Shown: positions 27,806-37,253, numbered from the stretch's first letter. The stretch: 48,650 nucleotides of DNA from Acidobacteriota bacterium (GCA_020200095.1 JAIVJJ010000028.1:18628-67277); one strand, 5' to 3'. Numbers and translations: made by a program. The notes: a model not told the origin generated them from the sequence alone.

Positions 27806-30508
27806 ATGAACGCTGAAAGGCTGCAAAGAATCGAGGAAATTTGCCACGCGGCTCTGGACGCGACGCCCGAAGAGCGCGCGGCTTTTCTCGAAAAACAATG
27901 CGGCGCGGACGCCGACCTCCGCCGCGAAGTCGAGTCCTTACTCGATTTCGACAAAAGCGCGGATTTGTTTTTCGATTCGTCGCCCGAATCTTTTGCCGCC
28001 GAAATGTTTTCCGAACGGGAAAACGGAGCAGTGAATCTCGTCAACCGCGAAGTCGGTCATTATCGAATCCTGAAACTTTTAGGCAGAGGCGGAATGGGCG
28101 AAGTTTATCTCGCCGAAGACAAAGAACTCGAACGCCACGTCGCCGTCAAAGTTTTGCTGCCGGAAGTCGCCGACGACCGGGCGCGCCTGGGGCGTTTCGT
28201 GCGCGAAGCACGGGCGGCTTCGGCGCTCAATCATCCGAATATTCTGACGGTTCACGAAATCGGCGGTTTTGAAAATTCGCGTTTTATCGCCACCGAATTT
28301 GTTGCGGGCGAAACTCTGCGCGACCGTTTGCGCGGCGCGGAACCGCTCGATTTGCGCGAAACGCTCGACGCGGCTTTGCAAATTGCCGCCGCGCTCGCCG
28401 CCGCGCATGAAGCCGGAATCGTCCACCGCGACATCAAACCGGAAAATATAATGCTGCGCGATGACGGTTTCGTTAAAGTTCTGGATTTCGGTCTGGCGAA
28501 ATTGACGGAAGAGAGACGCAGGGACGCGGCGACGCAGCGACGCGGAGAAAATGAATCCACTTTAATCGCCGCGTCGCAAACTGAATCGGGCGTGGTGATG
28601 GGAACCGCCGCTTATATGTCGCCCGAACAAGCGCGCGGGCTGGCGGTTGACGCGCGCACCGACATCTGGAGCTTCGGCATCGTGTTGTATGAAATGCTGG
28701 CGGGAAAAACGCCCTTTGAAGGCGAAACGACAAGCGATGTGATCGCCGCGATTCTCAAAAGCGAGCCGCCGTTTGCGCCGGATAAATTTCCCGAAGATTT
28801 GCAGCGCATTGTCGGCAAAGCTCTCGAGAAAGACCGCGCGGAGCGTTACCAAAACGTCCGAGATTTGCTGACGGATTTGCGCGACCTCAAACAGGAATTA
28901 GATTTTACCGCCAAACTCGAACAATCGAAGCAGCCGACAAAATCGAAAAAAACGCCGACCGGAGAATCAATTTATTTTACGGAAACGCAAAACGCGCGTC
29001 AGACTTCGAGCGCGGAATACGTCGTCGCGGAAATTAAAAATCACAAAGCCGGATTTCTTGCTTTGGCGGTTTTACTGCTGGCGGCGATTGGTTTGGGCTA
29101 TTGGTTTTTCCCAAGCCGTTCGAGCGGCGCCGCGCCGATTTCTTCTATCGCCGTGTTGCCGTTTGAAAACGCGAGCGGCGACGCCGGTCTCGATTATCTA
29201 TCGGACGGCGTGAGCGAGAGCGTGATTGACCGGCTTTCGCAGTTTCCGCAATTAAAAGTCATCGCCCGCAGTTCGTCGTTCAAATATCGCGGCGTTGTTA
29301 ATTTGTCGGAAGCGGCGAATGCGCTCGGCGTGCAGGCGATTGTCACCGGAAAAGTTATCAAACGCGGCGACGATTTAACCATCAGAGTCGAATTGGTGGA
29401 CGCGCGCGACAACCGCCAGTTGTGGAGCGAAAATTACAAACGGCGCGCGGCGGACGCGCTTTTCGTCCAGCAGGAAATTGCGCAAACGGTGTCGCAAAAA
29501 TTGCGTCTGCCGACGACGGACGCGCTCGAAGAGCGGCAGCTTGCAAAAGGCGAAACGACCAATCCGCTGGCTTACGAGTTGGTGCTGAAAGGGCGTTACG
29601 CGAGGAGCAAGGGAACGGCAGAGAGCCGGAAGAAAGCCATCGAGTATTACAAGCAGGCGATTACGGTTGACCCGAATTACGCGCTCGCCTTTGCCGAACT
29701 TTCCGCCGCTTACAGCGGTCTCGGCAACACGGGCGATATGAACCCGCAGGAAGCGAATTCGATAGCGAAGGCGGCGGCTGAAAAGGCTCTGGAACTGGAC
29801 GCGAATCTTCCCGAAGCGCATATCGCGCTGGCAAGCATCGCGGTTGACGAATGGAATTGGACAGCCGCCGAGCGCGAATTCCGGCGAGTTATCGAAACCA
29901 GCCCGAACGTTGCCGTCGCGCACAACAAATACGCTCTTTACCTGCTTTATACCGGACGATTTGAGGAAGCCGTCAGCGAAATAAAACGCGCCAACGAGCT
30001 TAATCCCGTCGCGCCCGGCGCCAGTCTCGGTTTGAGTTTTATTCTGCATTACGCGCGGCGGCACGACGAAGCCATTGAGGTCGCCAGGCGGCTGCTCGAA
30101 CTCGATCCGAATAACTACGCGGCGCACGTCTATATCGCCGATGCGTATTCGGCAAAAGGAATGCACCGGGAAGCCGTCGCCGAATATCAGGAAGCGATCA
30201 GGCTCGGCGGCGACAGCCTGAGCTTGCAAATCTATCTCGGTTACGCTTTGGCGATGGCAGGCGAGCGCGGCGCGGCTTTGGCGATTCTCAATCGGCTGCA
30301 AACGACGAAAGAATACGCCTCGCCCGCCGAGTTAGCCGCTCTCTACGCCGGTCTGGGCGACCGGGAATCGGCGTTTCGCACGCTCGAACGAGCCTTTGCG
30401 GAGCGCGATCTGCAATTGCAGTTTCTGAAAATTGACCCGCATTACGACAGCCTGCGCGGCGACGCGCGCTTTCAGGATTTACTGCGGCGCGTGGGTTTGC
30501 CGCAATGA
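27806..30508 (+). CDS. Ser/Thr protein kinase with TM, TolB-N/FlgO-like domain and TPR repeats
   Basis: RLQRIEEICHAALDATPEERAAFLEKQCGADADLRREVESLL header, complete kinase domain, SIAVLPFENASGDAGLDYLSDGVSES, TPRs. ATG at 27806. Confidence 0.92.
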   Translation: MNAERLQRIEEICHAALDATPEERAAFLEKQCGADADLRREVESLLDFDKSADLFFDSSPESFAAEMFSERENGAVNLVNREVGHYRILKLLGRGGMGEVYLAEDKELERHVAVKVLLPEVADDRARLGRFVREARAASALNHPNILTVHEIGGFENSRFIATEFVAGETLRDRLRGAEPLDLRETLDAALQIAAALAAAHEAGIVHRDIKPENIMLRDDGFVKVLDFGLAKLTEERRRDAATQRRGENESTLIAASQTESGVVMGTAAYMSPEQARGLAVDARTDIWSFGIVLYEMLAGKTPFEGETTSDVIAAILKSEPPFAPDKFPEDLQRIVGKALEKDRAERYQNVRDLLTDLRDLKQELDFTAKLEQSKQPTKSKKTPTGESIYFTETQNARQTSSAEYVVAEIKNHKAGFLALAVLLLAAIGLGYWFFPSRSSGAAPISSIAVLPFENASGDAGLDYLSDGVSESVIDRLSQFPQLKVIARSSSFKYRGVVNLSEAANALGVQAIVTGKVIKRGDDLTIRVELVDARDNRQLWSENYKRRAADALFVQQEIAQTVSQKLRLPTTDALEERQLAKGETTNPLAYELVLKGRYARSKGTAESRKKAIEYYKQAITVDPNYALAFAELSAAYSGLGNTGDMNPQEANSIAKAAAEKALELDANLPEAHIALASIAVDEWNWTAAEREFRRVIETSPNVAVAHNKYALYLLYTGRFEEAVSEIKRANELNPVAPGASLGLSFILHYARRHDEAIEVARRLLELDPNNYAAHVYIADAYSAKGMHREAVAEYQEAIRLGGDSLSLQIYLGYALAMAGERGAALAILNRLQTTKEYASPAELAALYAGLGDRESAFRTLERAFAERDLQLQFLKIDPHYDSLRGDARFQDLLRRVGLPQ
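28512..28543. repeat. Intragenic octamer tandem repeat in the kinase activation segment
   Basis: AGAGACGC AGGGACGC GGCGACGC AGCGACGC. Confidence 0.85.
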
Positions 30509-30547
30509 CAGCAGACGTGAAAATGCTGAAAATCTTGAAATAAAGTT

Positions 30548-32038
30548 ATGACAAACAGTGAAACAATCCAACACGCGGACGGCAGAGTTGAATTGCGCGA
30601 AGCGGCGTTAGCGGAAATTGAAACCTCCCCGCTTTACAACGAAGACCTCGCGCCGGTTCCCGTCGAGCGGCGCAACTGGACGACGTATAACTACGCCGCG
30701 CTTTGGATTTCGATGGCGCATTGCATCCCGACTTATATGATGGCTTCGGGCTTGATTTCGGCGGGAATGAATTGGTGGCAGGCACTTGTTACGATTTTGC
30801 TCGGCAACGTGATTGTTCTCGCGCCGATTTTGCTCAACTCGCATCCGGGAACGAAATACGGCATTCCGTTTCCCGTGTTTGCGCGGGCGAGTTACGGCAC
30901 AATCGGCTCAAATCTTCCTGCGCTGATGCGGGCAATTGTCGCTTGCGGCTGGTTCGGGATTCAGGCGTGGATTGGCGGGCAGGCGATTCACATATTTTTC
31001 GCTTCTATAATTCCGAATTGGCAGACGATTCTCGGCGGCGCAATTGGCGGACACACGCCAACCGAATGGCTTTCGTTTTTGATTTTTTGGGCGATGAATA
31101 TCTTTATTATTTATCGCGGAATGGATCTTCTCAGACACGTCGAAAATTGGGCTGCGCCGTTTGTTTTAATTATGACGGCGGTTTTGCTCGCGTGGATTTT
31201 GTATCAAGCGGGCGGCGTTGGATTTTTATTAAACGAACCGGGAAAATTTCAAACCGCCGGAGAATTTTGGAAAATCTTCATTCCGTCTTTAACGGCGATG
31301 ATTGGATTTTGGGCGACGCTTTCACTAAATATGCCGGACTTTACGCGTTTTGGAAAAAGCCAGCGCGAGCAAGTCGTCGGGCAAACCGTCGCGTTGCCGA
31401 CGACAATGGTTATTTTCGCCGCGATGGGAATTTTAATAACTTCGGCGGCGGTTGTTGTGTTTCCGCATATGAAACCCGAAGAACTTTGGGACCCGGTGAA
31501 ATTGGTCGGGCAATTCAGCCAGCCACTTGTTGTAGCAATTTCGATGTTCACGATTGTCATCGCAACTTTATCGGTCAACATTGCGGCAAATGTCGTTTCA
31601 CCGGCTAACGATTTTGCCAACGCTTTTCCAAAATGGATTTCTTTTCGCACGGGCGGATTGATTACGGGAATCGTCGGAATTTTGATGCAACCCTGGAAAC
31701 TGCTCGCCGACCCAAGCGGTTATATTTTTTCGTGGCTGCTCGGTTATTCGGGCGGTTTAGGTTCGATTGCCGGAGTTTTGATTGCGGATTACTGGCTAGT
31801 TCGCCGTAAAAATTTGAATCTCGGCGATTTGTATCGCACAAAAGGTGTTTATCGTTACACAAGCGGCTGGAATTGGCGGGCGGCAGCGGCAACAATTTTG
31901 GGTTGCTTTTTCGCATGGATTGGTTTGATAATTGAATCCCTTAGATTTTTGTATGATTATGCGTGGTTTGTCGGCTTCGGCGTTTCGTTTTTCGTGCATT
32001 TTGCGCTAATGAAGGCATTTCCGCCGAAAGAAAATTAG
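30548..32038 (+). CDS. NCS1 family nucleobase:cation symporter
   Basis: SPLYNEDLAPVPVERRNWTTYNYAALWISMAHCIPTYMMASGLISAGMNWWQALVTILLGN; NMPDFTRFGKS. Confidence 0.95.
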   Translation: MTNSETIQHADGRVELREAALAEIETSPLYNEDLAPVPVERRNWTTYNYAALWISMAHCIPTYMMASGLISAGMNWWQALVTILLGNVIVLAPILLNSHPGTKYGIPFPVFARASYGTIGSNLPALMRAIVACGWFGIQAWIGGQAIHIFFASIIPNWQTILGGAIGGHTPTEWLSFLIFWAMNIFIIYRGMDLLRHVENWAAPFVLIMTAVLLAWILYQAGGVGFLLNEPGKFQTAGEFWKIFIPSLTAMIGFWATLSLNMPDFTRFGKSQREQVVGQTVALPTTMVIFAAMGILITSAAVVVFPHMKPEELWDPVKLVGQFSQPLVVAISMFTIVIATLSVNIAANVVSPANDFANAFPKWISFRTGGLITGIVGILMQPWKLLADPSGYIFSWLLGYSGGLGSIAGVLIADYWLVRRKNLNLGDLYRTKGVYRYTSGWNWRAAAATILGCFFAWIGLIIESLRFLYDYAWFVGFGVSFFVHFALMKAFPPKEN

Positions 32039-32115
32039 CTGTGAATTAACACAGACTTTCTTTTTTGATTTATCCGCGCAAACCTGTGTTGAAACTGATT
32101 GGAAAATTTTCAAAA

Positions 32116-32613
32116 ATGACCCGAAAGATTGCACAGATTCTACTTTGGATTGCGGTTGTGGCTTGGAGTCTGTGGTTTGGCGGGCTAATGTATGAAATGG
32201 TTGTCATTTTGCCGCTTTGGAGTTCTTCTTTGCCGGAATCGGTTATGGAATGGAACGCCAGACCGCAATTTGTCGTTAATCCGACACGCTTTTTCGCGCC
32301 GGTTGCCGTTACAACCGTTCTGTCTTCTCTACTCGGTTTAATTTTAGGTTGGAAATCCGGCAATCGCCGAATTTGGCTTTTCTTATCCGCCATTTGCGCG
32401 ATTGTAACTTTGGCTTTCACGCTTATTTATTTTTTCCCGAAAAACGAAGTTTTGTTCAGAAATCAATTTGCCGGACTAAGCGGAGAGGAAGTTTCGATTA
32501 TTGCTCGTAGTTGGATTACCGCGAATTGGGTTAGAGTCTGCATTATGGCAGTAGGTTTTTTCGCGGCATTGCGGGCGTATAACATTGATTCTGAAATGTC
32601 GGAAAAAAATTGA
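32116..32613 (+). CDS. DUF1772-like small membrane protein
   Basis: Four predicted TM segments; WFGGLMYEMVVILPLW... NWVRVCIMAVGFFAALRAY. Confidence 0.55.
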   Translation: MTRKIAQILLWIAVVAWSLWFGGLMYEMVVILPLWSSSLPESVMEWNARPQFVVNPTRFFAPVAVTTVLSSLLGLILGWKSGNRRIWLFLSAICAIVTLAFTLIYFFPKNEVLFRNQFAGLSGEEVSIIARSWITANWVRVCIMAVGFFAALRAYNIDSEMSEKN

Positions 32614-32689
32614 TAGTTTGCGGTTTGCGATTGATTTTTTTCGCAAAGATTAATTCGCAATTATATTTGAATTTTAAGAGGAATAAATT

Positions 32690-32788
32690 ATGTCAAGAAT
32701 AATAAAATGCGGTTTGATTCAGGCAGCAAACGACGCGCCGACCGACGCGCCGATTGATGGTATAAAATTTAGTGTTTCGATAAAATGA
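32690..32788 (+). pseudogene. Duplicated 5' end of the N-carbamoyl-beta-alanine amidohydrolase gene (32-codon remnant)
   Basis: MSRIIKCGLIQAANDAPTDAPIDGIKFSVSIK* versus intact gene at 33514 MSRTIKCGLIQAHNIAPTDAPIAEIKKAN; stop overlaps the next ATG. Confidence 0.94.
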
Positions 32789-33492
32789 AGAGAAAAATTA
32801 TTATTCTAGGATGTCTTTTGCTCCTATTATTCGGAGTTTGCATATTGCTTTTTCAAATCAGCAAGTCGCGGACGTTCCAATTTTTCGGAGAAATATATCC
32901 TCGCGTTGAAACACAACAAAAGGTCGTCGCGCTTACGTTCGACGATGGTCCCACACGCAAACATACTGATGAAATTCTCGGCATTCTGCGGGAAGAAAAT
33001 GTTAAAGCGACTTTTTACCTGGTGGGAAGCGCGATTGAAGAAAATCAAGGCGAAACCGAGAAAATAATCCAGGAAGGTCACGAAATAGGAAATCATACTT
33101 ACCATCACAAACGGATGATTTTGGTTAGTCCCGATGTCGTCAAAAACGAAATCGAAACAACGGATGAATTAATCAAAAAGGCGGGTTATAAAGGAGACAT
33201 TACGTTTCGTCCGCCTTTCGGGAAAAAATTATTTGCGCTGCCTTTTTATTTGTCCGAACATAACCGCAACACGATAACCTGGGACGTAGACCCTGAAACT
33301 TTTGTTGAAAAGTCGGAAGACATTATCAAATATACGCTCAAAAATACAAAAAACGGTTCAATAATTTTGCTTCACGTCGCGTATGATAGTCGTGCGGAAT
33401 CAATGAAATCCGTCCGCCCGATAATCAAAAATCTGCGGGAAAAAGGTTTTGAATTTAAAACGGTTTCGGAACTATTGTCAATAAAAAATTAG
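32785..33492 (+). CDS. Polysaccharide deacetylase (NodB-like) family protein
   Basis: VVALTFDDGPTRKHTDEILGIL; GHEIGNHTYHHKRM; TFRPPFGKK. Confidence 0.93.
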   Translation: MKRKIIILGCLLLLLFGVCILLFQISKSRTFQFFGEIYPRVETQQKVVALTFDDGPTRKHTDEILGILREENVKATFYLVGSAIEENQGETEKIIQEGHEIGNHTYHHKRMILVSPDVVKNEIETTDELIKKAGYKGDITFRPPFGKKLFALPFYLSEHNRNTITWDVDPETFVEKSEDIIKYTLKNTKNGSIILLHVAYDSRAESMKSVRPIIKNLREKGFEFKTVSELLSIKN

Positions 33493-33513
33493 ATTGAATT
33501 TGGAGAATAAAAA

Positions 33514-34383
33514 ATGTCGAGAACAATAAAATGCGGTTTGATTCAAGCACACAACATCGCGCCGACCGACGCGCCGATTGCGGAAATTAAAAAAGCGAAT
33601 CTTGAACATCAAATGAAAATGGTCGAAGACGCCGCCAAACAAGGCGTGCAGATGCTCTGTTTTCAGGAGATTTTCACCACGCCGTATTTCTGCGCCGAAC
33701 AGCAGACGCGCTGGTATGAAGCGGTCGAAAAAATTCCCGACGGACCGACCGTAAAAATGATGCAGGATGTCGCCAAGCAATACGGAATGGTTTTAATCGT
33801 GCCGATTTATGAAGAGGAAATGTCGGGCGTTTATTACAACTCGGCGGCGGTCATTGATGCCGACGGCAAGTATCTGGGCAAGTATCGCAAGACGCATATT
33901 CCGCACGTCAATCCTGGCTTTTGGGAGAAATTTTATTTTCGTCCCGGCAATCTCGGCTATCCGACGTTTGAAACGGCATTTGCTAAAATCGGCGTTTATA
34001 TCTGCTACGACCGCCATTTTCCCGAAGGCGCAAGGTGTTTGGGTTTAAACGGCGCGGAAATTATTTTCAATCCGTCAGCAACCGTCGCCGGATTGAGCGA
34101 ATATCTCTGGAAATTAGAGCAACCCGCGCACGCCGTCGCCAACGGTTATTTCGTCGGCGCAATCAACCGCGTCGGTTACGAAGCCCCTTGGAACATCGGC
34201 GAATTTTACGGTCAAAGCTATTTCTGCGACCCGCGCGGGCAAATCGTCGCCGAAGCCGCGCGTGATAAAGACGAACTCGTCGTCGCGGATTTGGATTTCG
34301 ATATGATTCGAGAAGTGCGAAACACCTGGCAGTTTTTCCGCGATAGAAGACCGGATAGCTATGATTCTTTGGTAGCCGATTAA
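33514..34383 (+). CDS. Nitrilase-superfamily N-carbamoyl-beta-alanine amidohydrolase (beta-ureidopropionase)
   Basis: QMLCFQEIFTTPYFCAEQ, KYRKTHIPH, IGVYICYDRHFPEGARCLGLNGAEIIFNPSA: Glu-Lys-Cys nitrilase motifs; neighbours preT and preA. Confidence 0.93.
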   Translation: MSRTIKCGLIQAHNIAPTDAPIAEIKKANLEHQMKMVEDAAKQGVQMLCFQEIFTTPYFCAEQQTRWYEAVEKIPDGPTVKMMQDVAKQYGMVLIVPIYEEEMSGVYYNSAAVIDADGKYLGKYRKTHIPHVNPGFWEKFYFRPGNLGYPTFETAFAKIGVYICYDRHFPEGARCLGLNGAEIIFNPSATVAGLSEYLWKLEQPAHAVANGYFVGAINRVGYEAPWNIGEFYGQSYFCDPRGQIVAEAARDKDELVVADLDFDMIREVRNTWQFFRDRRPDSYDSLVAD

Positions 34384-34387
34384 AAAT

Positions 34388-35815
34388 ATGTCATTAACAC
34401 ACGATTCACCCCTAAACATCGAACAAATCGAACGTAATTTCCGCGACATCGCGCCCGCGCTTTCGGAAGCCGAAGCGGTTCTTGAATCTAATCGCTGCGT
34501 TTACTGCTACGATGCGCCCTGCACGCGGGCTTGTCCGACCCATATTGACGTGCCTTCGTTTATCAAAAAAATCGCGTCGGGAAATCTTTTAGGTTCGGCG
34601 CGGGTGATTTTCGATGCGAATCCGATTGGCGCGACTTGCGCCCGCGTTTGTCCGGTCGAAGTTTTATGCGAAGGTGCGTGCGTCGAGAAAACTTTGATGG
34701 ACAAGCCGATTGAGATTGGGCGACTTCAGCGTTACGCAACAGATTTTGTAATGCGAAACGAGCGCGATGTTTTAAAGGCTGGCGCGCCGAACGGAAAATC
34801 AGTCGGCATTATCGGTTCAGGTCCCGCCGGTCTTTCGTGCGCGACATATTTAGCGAGGCTCGGCTACGCGGTAACGATTTACGATAAAAAACCTCTGCCC
34901 GGCGGACTCGACACATACGGAATGGCGGAGTATAAAATGTCGCAAATCGTTTCGGTTGATGAAGCGCGGCAGGTCGAACGTCTCGGCGTGAAATTTCGTC
35001 TTAATACGGAAATCATTTCAAACACAAAGACCCAAGACCAAAAACCAAAGACCGAAAATCAAGTTTCGTTTGAAGATTTACATTCGAATCACGACGCGAT
35101 TTTTCTCGGTATCGGTTTGGGCGCGACTAATAAATTAAACATCGAAGGCGAAAATTTAAGCGGCGTGATTGACGCTTTGGATTTTATCGAAAGAATAAAA
35201 ACACGCGATTGGAAAAGCGTTCCGCTCGGCAAGACGATTGCGGTTATTGGCGCGGGCAACACGGCTATTGACGCCGTGACTCAAGCGAAACGATTAGGCG
35301 CGGAAAAGGTTTTGATGGTTTATCGCAAAACCGCGAAAGAAATGCCCGCCTACGCTTACGAATACGAACTGGCGAAAAAAGACGGCGTTGAATTCGTCTG
35401 GCAAGCCGCGCCGGTTGAAATTCTTGCAGGCAAAAATGGTTTGTCTTTGCGGTACGAGAAAACGGACGGCTCAAATCAAATTTTTGAAATTGCGTGCGAT
35501 ATGATTATCAAAGCTATCGGACAGCAAAAAAGCGTCGGTTTTTTATCGCAAATTTCCGATGTCGAACTTGACGAAAAAGGTCGCATTGTCGTCAATACCG
35601 AAACGATGCAAACGACAAATCCGAAAATTTTCGCGGGCGGCGATTGCGTCAACGGCGGGCGCGATTTTAATTTAACTGGCGAACAAGTCGAATTTGCAGG
35701 CGCGAAAATTCCATTCATCGAAAAAATTCACGGCGAAATGCCTATCGTTACGCCCGCTGCGTTTGATGAACCGGCAATTCCGGCGGAAGATTTAGGAGTG
35801 AAATCGTATGGCTGA
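34388..35815 (+). CDS. preT: NAD-dependent dihydropyrimidine dehydrogenase subunit PreT
   Basis: CVYCYDAPCTRACPTHIDVPSFIKKIASGN; GSGPAGLSCATYLARLGYAVTIYDKKPLPGGL; adjacent to preA. Confidence 0.94.
   Translation: MSLTHDSPLNIEQIERNFRDIAPALSEAEAVLESNRCVYCYDAPCTRACPTHIDVPSFIKKIASGNLLGSARVIFDANPIGATCARVCPVEVLCEGACVEKTLMDKPIEIGRLQRYATDFVMRNERDVLKAGAPNGKSVGIIGSGPAGLSCATYLARLGYAVTIYDKKPLPGGLDTYGMAEYKMSQIVSVDEARQVERLGVKFRLNTEIISNTKTQDQKPKTENQVSFEDLHSNHDAIFLGIGLGATNKLNIEGENLSGVIDALDFIERIKTRDWKSVPLGKTIAVIGAGNTAIDAVTQAKRLGAEKVLMVYRKTAKEMPAYAYEYELAKKDGVEFVWQAAPVEILAGKNGLSLRYEKTDGSNQIFEIACDMIIKAIGQQKSVGFLSQISDVELDEKGRIVVNTETMQTTNPKIFAGGDCVNGGRDFNLTGEQVEFAGAKIPFIEKIHGEMPIVTPAAFDEPAIPAEDLGVKSYG
35026..35060. 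repeat. Intragenic heptad repeat in preT (five heptads)
   Basis: AAAGACC CAAGACC AAAAACC AAAGACC GAAAATC encoding KTQDQKPKTENQ. Confidence 0.85.
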
Positions 35816-35846
35816 TTCAAGCATTGTTTTTACGAGAACGACATAA
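35808..35846 (+). pseudogene. Duplicated 5' end of preA (12-codon remnant overlapping the preT stop)
   Basis: ATGGCTGATTCAAGCATTGTTTTTACG (MADSSIVFT) versus preA at 37254 ATGGCAGATTTAAGCGTAAATTTTGCG (MADLSVNFA); 20 of 27 nt match. Confidence 0.75.
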
Positions 35847-35852
35847 TTTTCT

Positions 35853-35880
35853 TGATATGTATAGATATGTCGGTATAATC
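35853..35880 (+). promoter_or_regulatory. Promoter/operator of brnTA
   Basis: TTGATA-16 nt-TATAAT; contains GATATGT direct repeat and lies within a CGACATA...TATGTCG inverted repeat. Confidence 0.55.
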
Positions 35881-35884
35881 GTTT

Positions 35885-36184
35885 ATGGAATTTGAATGGG
35901 ATGAAAACAAGAACATCGAAAACATCAAACGTCGCGGCATCAGCTTTGAAAAAGCTGTCAAAGCCTTTGATGACGACTTGGCAATCCCGCTTGAAGATGT
36001 AGAACATAGCCACGAAAACGAAACTCGCTACGCCTTGATTGGAATGTGCCAAGCAGCAGGTTTAATTTTTATTTCCTTCACCTTTCGGGGCGAAAATTGC
36101 CGAATTATTTCCGCTCGAAAAGCCAGCAAGAAAATGGAGAGAATGTATGCCGATAACGATAGAAAAAGAGGAAAACTTATCTGA
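35885..36184 (+). CDS. brnT: BrnT family toxin
   Basis: MEFEWDENKNIENIKRRGISFEKAVKAFDD...ISFTFRGENCRIISARKASKKMERMY. Confidence 0.95.
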   Translation: MEFEWDENKNIENIKRRGISFEKAVKAFDDDLAIPLEDVEHSHENETRYALIGMCQAAGLIFISFTFRGENCRIISARKASKKMERMYADNDRKRGKLI

Positions 36185-36491
36185 AAGCGAGTTGGACTCG
36201 CAACTCGATAAAATGAAACGCTTGCCGCGCGGGAGTTTCAAAGCCAAACCAAACGCCACCAAACTTGAAAACTGTAAAGTGAAAATTTCTCTCTACATTG
36301 ACGGCGACGTTTTGGAGTATTTCCGTTGTCGCGCCGAACCGCCGCACGCCGCGCCATATCAAACGCAAATCAATAACGAACTACGGCGCATTATGGAAAA
36401 CGATTCGACGGACGCGGCTAGTCTGGAAAAAGATATTTTGAACAACGAAGAATTTTTGCGGGCTTTGAAGGAAAAACTTGCGACAGTTTAA
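36147..36491 (+). CDS. brnA: BrnA family antitoxin
   Basis: KVKISLYIDGDVLEYFRCRAE...YQTQINNELRRIM; overlaps brnT. Confidence 0.93.
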   Translation: MPITIEKEENLSESELDSQLDKMKRLPRGSFKAKPNATKLENCKVKISLYIDGDVLEYFRCRAEPPHAAPYQTQINNELRRIMENDSTDAASLEKDILNNEEFLRALKEKLATV

Positions 36492-36582
36492 TTTTATTTG
36501 CAAGCAAAAAGGTTAGCTTGACCGGAACTATTTAGACTTTTGTGCGTCTAATACCTTAAAGACAAATTTCTTATTTTGGAAG

Positions 36583-37248
36583 GTGCTTATGAAAACTTTA
36601 TTTACTGCTTGCTTTATCATTTTGTCGTTTTCCTTCAATTGCTTTGCGACATGGGCATTGATTTCAACGGATGAACTCGTGAAGGAAAGTGATTTAATAG
36701 TTATAGGAACATTACATTCTGTTTCAAGATATACAAAGGATAATGTTGATTATTCGGAAGGAGAAATCGTTGTCGAAAAAGTTATTTCAGGTAATATCAA
36801 AACAACTGAAGGTTTTCCTCTCAAATTGGGCGACGAAATTAAATTTAAATGGCAGGCTTCTACTTTAATCGTCTGCCCACGTCTAGACCATAGCGGTAAT
36901 GAAAATGTAAAGGGAGTTTGGCTTCTGGAAGTTGAAAGTGACGGAACAGTGAGCGCGAATTATCCTCGACGTTTTAATTCCTTAGATGAAATGAGTGAGA
37001 TAAAAAAGATTTTGCGAAAAACGAAGGTAAGAGAAACATCGCAAAGAATAAAATTATTAAACGAAAACCCTTTAACTATCACGAATCAACAAATACAAAA
37101 TTCAGACACACTTGAAAACCAAACAATAGCGCCGATAAAAACACCTGCAATTGTTGGTAACTATTCAACTTCCAATGCTTTGCTTGTTGCTTTATTTTCA
37201 TTGGGACTTTATTGGATTTTGTATCGAAGCAGATTCAAAATCAGGTAA
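36583..37248 (+). CDS. Hypothetical secreted protein with C-terminal TM anchor
   Basis: Signal peptide MKTLFTACFIILSFSFNCFA; C-term ALLVALFSLGLYWILYRSRFKIR. Confidence 0.6.
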   Translation: MLMKTLFTACFIILSFSFNCFATWALISTDELVKESDLIVIGTLHSVSRYTKDNVDYSEGEIVVEKVISGNIKTTEGFPLKLGDEIKFKWQASTLIVCPRLDHSGNENVKGVWLLEVESDGTVSANYPRRFNSLDEMSEIKKILRKTKVRETSQRIKLLNENPLTITNQQIQNSDTLENQTIAPIKTPAIVGNYSTSNALLVALFSLGLYWILYRSRFKIR

Positions 37249-37253
37249 AAATT

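Noticed and set aside
35885-36491. Antiphage defence island centred on the TA genes
   Set aside because: TA pairs are dispersed singly among metabolic genes with no restriction, CBASS, Gabija, retron or CRISPR components nearby.
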